Source of the DNA: Pomphorhynchus laevis
Taxonomy: Eukaryota > Acanthocephala > Palaeacanthocephala > Echinorhynchida > Pomphorhynchidae
Assembly (NCBI GenBank): GCA_012934845.2
Contig: WNNJ02000849.1
Span: forward strand, 1 to 64,000
Reading direction: 5' to 3'
Length of the DNA: 64,000 bases
Part shown: in pieces, positions 59,601-64,000 of the stretch
Position numbering within the stretch: the stretch's first letter is position 1
Layout: every line of letters starts with the position of its first letter
The notes under the pieces: model-generated
The model's database searches: none
Seen by the model: the letters and a program-made list of their open reading frames with translations, nothing else
Told to the model about the DNA's origin: nothing
Made by a program: the position numbers and the translations under genes

Positions 59601-62089
59601 CATCCGTGCACCACTATTATTAATTACGTATCCATTAAGGATCCCACAAGTACAGCGACAATTCAATTGAGCTTGTTGTAGCTGTCAGCTACAATCAGCT
59701 CGTCTAGGAGTGATAAGTAAGTCCGCTCTACTTGTAATCGAACTCCGGTTTTTGGCAACATCTACAATTATGAAACTGAAGCTTATTAGCATTTCCACAT
59801 CAAAATCCAATTGTGACTGTATATATATACTTGAAATTAACACTAAAGGGATCTGTCGAATGCTGAATAAAATAGTTTGTAGGTTGACAAGAATTTAGAT
59901 TTGTTCTTAATTTATTTATGAACCAAATCATCACTTCACTACGTCATTGCTATTTGCAATGTGGCTTTCTGTTATATGTTTGTATAAGTATAATTATGTA
60001 TTGTGTTCAATCTTGGTAGATTTGTATATATTCCGAAATAGTCATATTGTCGTTTCTAAGGAATATGTATTTTACAATGCATTTTCTAAAAAGTATGAGT
60101 ATTGCAGTTAGGTAAGGATATTTAAATAAAAAACAATTTTTACAATATGCAAGTGAATTTAAGATTTGTCTATATTTCTGTTAAAAATATTTACCACAGG
60201 TGTTTTTTTAGTTCCAATTCGTTTGAGTTTCCCATTAACTGGCTAAACAGAATAAATCCGAATTTATTTTAACGCTACATTTAAGTAAAAATTTGACAAT
60301 TTGCCAGGAAATGTTGTATCTGCTAATTTTATATCAATAAAATTAAAGTTTATAAATATTTGATGTCAAAAATTAAACGTATTTAAATAATTATTATTAA
60401 TACAAATTGATTTACAATTTTTTGTAAATTTTTTAATATTGGAACCATTTGAGGGTAACGATTTGTTGTATTAAATATATTTAATATATATATATAATTT
60501 ATATATTTAATATATTTAATAATGATTAATATATAATTAATATAATTAATTTTAATTAATATAATTATCAATCATTTATTATAATGATTGTATTAAATAT
60601 ATATTGTCAATAATCGTTTATCACGTTTTGTGTTACATCTAATTGCGATCTATAATTTGTGTTGGTAATATGTGTTAGTATGTTAGTAAAAATTTCCGCT
60701 TAAAATAAGCATATAAATAGTTGAACAACAGTTCAATAATGCAATTAATCTCGTAGATAAGTAGATCCAGTTTTTATATTCATAGACCTAACTGATTCTT
60801 TTTTCTCACAAATATTTAATATTACGATTTTTTGCTTGATAAAAAGTGAATTAATTTAAAATATTTCGTTATATCTATCTATTGAAATATTAATTAATCT
60901 TCATTTTGATGTTGTTAGCAAAATAAGACCAAAATAAGAAACGATTCGTTTATCCTAATTTTCCAAAAGAATCGATTTATTTAGAATTTGGTGTATTTTA
61001 TAATTTGATATTTTACAATTTTTATATTTCATATTTTATATTTTAATTGTGTAAACAATGAATTTTTAAAATGATAACAATTTCGTTTTTAAAAATGCTA
61101 GCAAAATAAATTTTTGTAAAATAGATTATATTTTACAAAATATAAAATAATTCTTTTCAATTCTCCAACTAATTTATCTATGAAGTAAAAAACGTTACGG
61201 AAAATTGAATCAAATATTAATATTTTCAATATACAACCATTAATTTCACTAAATGAAATTTATTTAAAAATATATAATTTAAAAATATTAAATGAAAATA
61301 TATTAAACTATGTCTAGTATGAAACTATTATATTTATTTAAGATGAAATACAACATTTCATTTGTTATTATTAATGTAAATAGGTTGTAGCCATATTTTC
61401 TACATTGATAGTAATTTACGGTCACTAAATATTTGTTAAGTAACTTACATACGCTTACCTTTAAAAATGTCCAGAAAGTTACGTTTATTGCATCAGTGAA
61501 ATATCAGAAAATTTCATTGTCACGTTCTTTATACAATTTATACTTAATTAGTGGATCTGGCATAAACTCCAAATTATTTTTTATAAAAAATAGATTTTAG
61601 AATAATATTTCGATATCCTGATTTAGCATTTTGACAGTGAAATATTTTATTATCAAAATGTATAAAATCTTATTTCATCTTCAGGTAACGAAAATAGTAA
61701 TAATTTTATTCTCGAATCCAGCTGTGTATATCGAAATTTTAAACTAAATGTCTCACTTTTTATTAAAAGTGAGAATAGTAAAAATATTAAAATAGTAAAA
61801 GTGAGAATATTAAGTGTCTCACTTTTTATTTATTTTCTAATCGTTTCAATTACTTGAAATACCTTTAAATCTTTAGTGCACGAACTACAAAGATAACCAA
61901 ATGACGATGCAATGTCTGGTTTTTGAAGGTTCTTGTGACATGATAAGCATTCTATAATAGATTCTGTGACTCTGGTGTTGGAAGATACAGGTACTATTTC
62001 TGCAACTGCAAATGATGTCTTTCTCGATATGCTTGATTCGTAAAACATGCATGCTGGGTTAACATCAATAACAGATATTTCAGGTGATT
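56662..62089 (-). CDS. GATA-type transcription factor, C-terminal half (ELT-2-like)
   Basis: Three exons, 5' to 3': 62089-61863, 59174-59046 and 56919-56662 (TAA). They join with matching phase and encode about 204 residues. Exon 1 ends with a decayed N-finger: CLSC, 16 residues, CSSC, lacking the usual LWRR motif. Exon 2 encodes a canonical C-finger: CLVCQTTDSTLWRKN, then ICNACKLYF, giving C-x2-C-x17-C-x2-C. Exon 3 starts with the basic tail RPGHLFQRPIRSRKRLK, which aligns with the RP...I.xRxRK tail that contacts DNA in GATA factors; 70 serine-rich residues follow. The protein should bind WGATAR sites in the nucleus. As I recall, C. elegans ELT-2 also pairs a degenerate C-x2-C-x16-C-x2-C finger with one normal finger, so an endoderm/gut role is a reasonable guess but unproven. 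The exon at 62089 needs one base from an upstream exon, so the start lies further right and was not found. Exon 2 could alternatively start at a second AG seven bases downstream, but phase favours 59174. Confidence 0.85.
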
Positions 62090-63266
62090 CTTAAAAATTA
62101 CAAAATTGCAACAAAGAAATTAAAATGCGATTAAAACAATGAAATAAATTACAACGCAACATATTTTGTAATATAAATTAAAAATAGATATATATTAATC
62201 TTAAAATTAAACTTTATAACCCAATATTTGAGAAACCATTAATAGACAAAATATCATCTATTTGTAATAAAGATTAAAACTGATCGGAATAAATTGCCAT
62301 GTTATCAGGTATCGGTATCTACTCATGAATTCATTGGCAGAAATTCTCAAATTCATAAAATGAGGTATTTTTCCTGGTGTGATATGATTATTTAACGTAT
62401 ACCACATTCTAAGATTTACTACGCGTCCATGAAAATGTTCAGCGTCAGAGTTTAAATTTATTTTTAAATAAAATAAATTTAAATTGATTTAAATATTTTA
62501 CGATTTTATGTTTAGTTTAAATTTTCTAGTTAAGAGTCACAGGAAAATAATATTTCTAGTTATTTAAAACTAGATATTTGAATAGTTATTTAAACTATAT
62601 ATTTAAAATCGTTGATATAGCAAGAAAATAAAATAAAAATACATATGGGTGAAGTAAAATATAAATAATATTAATATTTTTATATATAAATATAAATAAT
62701 ATTAATATTTGTATATTTTTAATATTTTAATATATAAAAATAATACTTTATTAAACAAAATTGTTAAAGCTTTAAATTAATTGTTGTTGAATTGTACTAT
62801 TTAATTCTACTCGTGTGAAAATAGTATTATATATATATATATATATATTTAAAAAGATGTTTAAAGTTATTAAAAATATCAATTGTATAAAGTCTTATAT
62901 GATTATTTATAATTTAATATTTATTCTATAAAATTTATCAACTCTTATATAATAAGAATAATCTTATATAATAGATTAATTTTAATAGATTATTTTATAA
63001 TCTTATAAAATCTTAATGTGTAATAAAATTACAGATTATATAAATACAAATATTTTTTCGAACTAATAACTTCAAATGTTGACTAGCAGCTACGATATGG
63101 TGAAAAATAATAATTAAAATCATAAAAAATAAAAGAGAAGGCTGTTTAAGCTTGAATAGCACATAAATTGACATTTATTTATATTACGAAAAAGCAAAGT
63201 CCAAAGGCCGATAATTTATTTTTATATGCATTTTTTATTCCAAATATACTTTAAATAAACAAAATA
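62090..63266. other. A+T-rich flank or intron of the GATA gene
   Basis: If the GATA 5' exons lie further right, this is intron. A decayed family B core (minus strand ACCGATACCTGATAACATGG) is at about 62300-62330. A short TA run is at 62830-62850. No exon is supported. Confidence 0.4.
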
Positions 63267-63480
63267 GACATTGTTGCCTTGAATCCTCAATAACAATGTC
63301 TCTTTTACAATACGAAACTTCTTGTTGACCTCCCGACACAAGATAACGGTATCATCAATATCAATTCAATGGTCAGTGACCGCCTAATGATTATAGACTG
63401 ATGGCGAGGTGTTACCCGTGTTGATATAAAGACAGTGCTGCCTAATACTGTCGTACTACCGTAACTTCAGATCTGTGCTA
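63267..63480 (-). pseudogene. Penelope-like GIY-YIG endonuclease tail, decayed
   Basis: On the minus strand, 63416-63267 reads VTDH, IDIDDTVILCREVNKKFR, then IVKETLLLRIQGNNV. This fits the C-terminal part of GIY-YIG domains in Penelope-like elements (a TGH-IDFD motif, then an RE, then KEA.EIR..PNN). Two in-frame stops (TAG and TGA) lie within these 50 codons. The catalytic GIY-YIG motif itself is not visible. More G+C-rich remnant sequence extends to about 63800 with no family that I can name. Confidence 0.5.
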
Positions 63481-63828
63481 GTTTTATCACATTCAAAGAT
63501 GTATAGGTCAATATATGGGTCAAAAAGGCGAGTAACTTAATACTCGTGTTCTGAATATCCAAAAAGAGTTTTACATAAAGTTAGTGCTCAAGCTATGAAT
63601 TACCTTCTGGACTAAGTACATGCAACGATACCATCGCTGTATGCACATTCGATTGCCTTTATCAGGAACCAAATGCAACACTAGAATAAAGAGGGTAATT
63701 CTGAAGGCTGGCCATAAAACTAAAAAGATTTTAGAAAATATTACAAGTCCCTGCCTCGTCTATCCGGTTTTGTTAAATAAAACCTAAAAGGAATATCGCG
63801 TTGCGTATATTCTATATCGATTGTCATC
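63481..63828. other. G+C-richer remnant, unclassified
   Basis: Continues upstream of the Penelope-like tail on the minus strand. A 60-codon minus-strand run (around 63590-63730, with RMCIQRWYRCMYLV) has no recognised match. It is probably more of the same decayed element. Confidence 0.3.
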
Positions 63829-63830
63829 AG

Positions 63831-63833
<3 letters not shown>

Positions 63834-63907
<74 letters not shown>
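63834..63907. repeat. (TA)n microsatellite
   Basis: An uninterrupted TA dinucleotide run of about 74 bases. The minus-strand isoleucine-tyrosine open frame across it is an artefact. Confidence 0.98.
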
Positions 63908-63910
<3 letters not shown>

Positions 63911-64000
63911 AAACCAGCTAGCAACCCGATATACGTGTTGGATAGCAATGTCGGGAAGCACAAGACATGTGCCTCCCGATACATATATCCTTATATATAT

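Noticed and set aside
62290-62460. Minus-strand open run of about 60 codons that reads like protein
   Set aside because: It overlaps a decayed family B core (ACCGATACCTGATAACATGG) and has no acceptor or donor in phase with the GATA exons.
63784-63984. Repetitive isoleucine-tyrosine minus-strand frame
   Set aside because: It is the (TA)n microsatellite read in frame.

Overview
The window is animal nuclear DNA, very A+T-rich by eye, with small exons separated by long repeat-filled introns. Host introns follow GT...AG, usually with TTTAG or TTTTAG acceptors. Four host genes are supported: a BAG-domain co-chaperone-like gene (+, 4436-12132, 5' end missing), a short intronless gene of unknown function (+, 18152-18631), a nuclear receptor (-, six exons, 19865-32662) and the C-terminal half of a GATA transcription factor (-, 56662-62089, 5' exons not found). 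Most of these exons are too short to show up as long open frames. They were joined by splice sites and reading phase, and all junctions keep frame.

The animal looks like an invertebrate and may be a nematode. The GATA protein has a decayed N-finger (C-x2-C-x16-C-x2-C) in front of a normal C-finger (C-x2-C-x17-C-x2-C), which I recall as the arrangement of C. elegans ELT-2. The nuclear receptor is strongly diverged in its ligand-binding part. No species can be assigned from the sequence.

The rest is repeat DNA. (1) Non-LTR elements with a restriction-like endonuclease (RLE): one apparently whole copy (49484-52936) with a 971-codon ORF, poly(A) tail and 14-bp target-site duplication; one 5'-truncated copy (46969-47451) between two 240-bp direct repeats, possibly a very long target-site duplication; one fossil in the BAG gene (11062-11268). 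(2) A decayed RTE-clade LINE in intron 1 of the nuclear receptor (28120-31230), next to a short Ty3/Gypsy fossil. (3) Penelope-like fragments: repeated RT-side pieces at 34.1-35.6 and 45.8 kb, and a GIY-YIG-side piece at 63.3 kb. (4) A tRNA-derived SINE-like unit (36.8-37.0 kb). (5) At least three fold-back MITE families, one very abundant dispersed family (family B, ending ACGTAGACTCAGTTATCTGAT), and a 757-bp repeat present twice almost unchanged. (6) Tandem arrays with 117-, 273-, 83- and 17-bp units.

Layout: 0-4.4 kb repeats; 4.4-12.1 kb BAG gene with a 117-bp satellite in its last intron; 12.1-18 kb repeats; 18.2 kb small gene; 19.9-32.7 kb nuclear receptor; 33-49 kb gene-poor repeat DNA; 49.5-52.9 kb intact RLE element; 53-56 kb MITEs and the second 757-bp copy; 56.7-62.1 kb GATA factor; 62-64 kb repeat remnants. 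The four genes share no obvious pathway. Two are transcription factors, and each is read independently.
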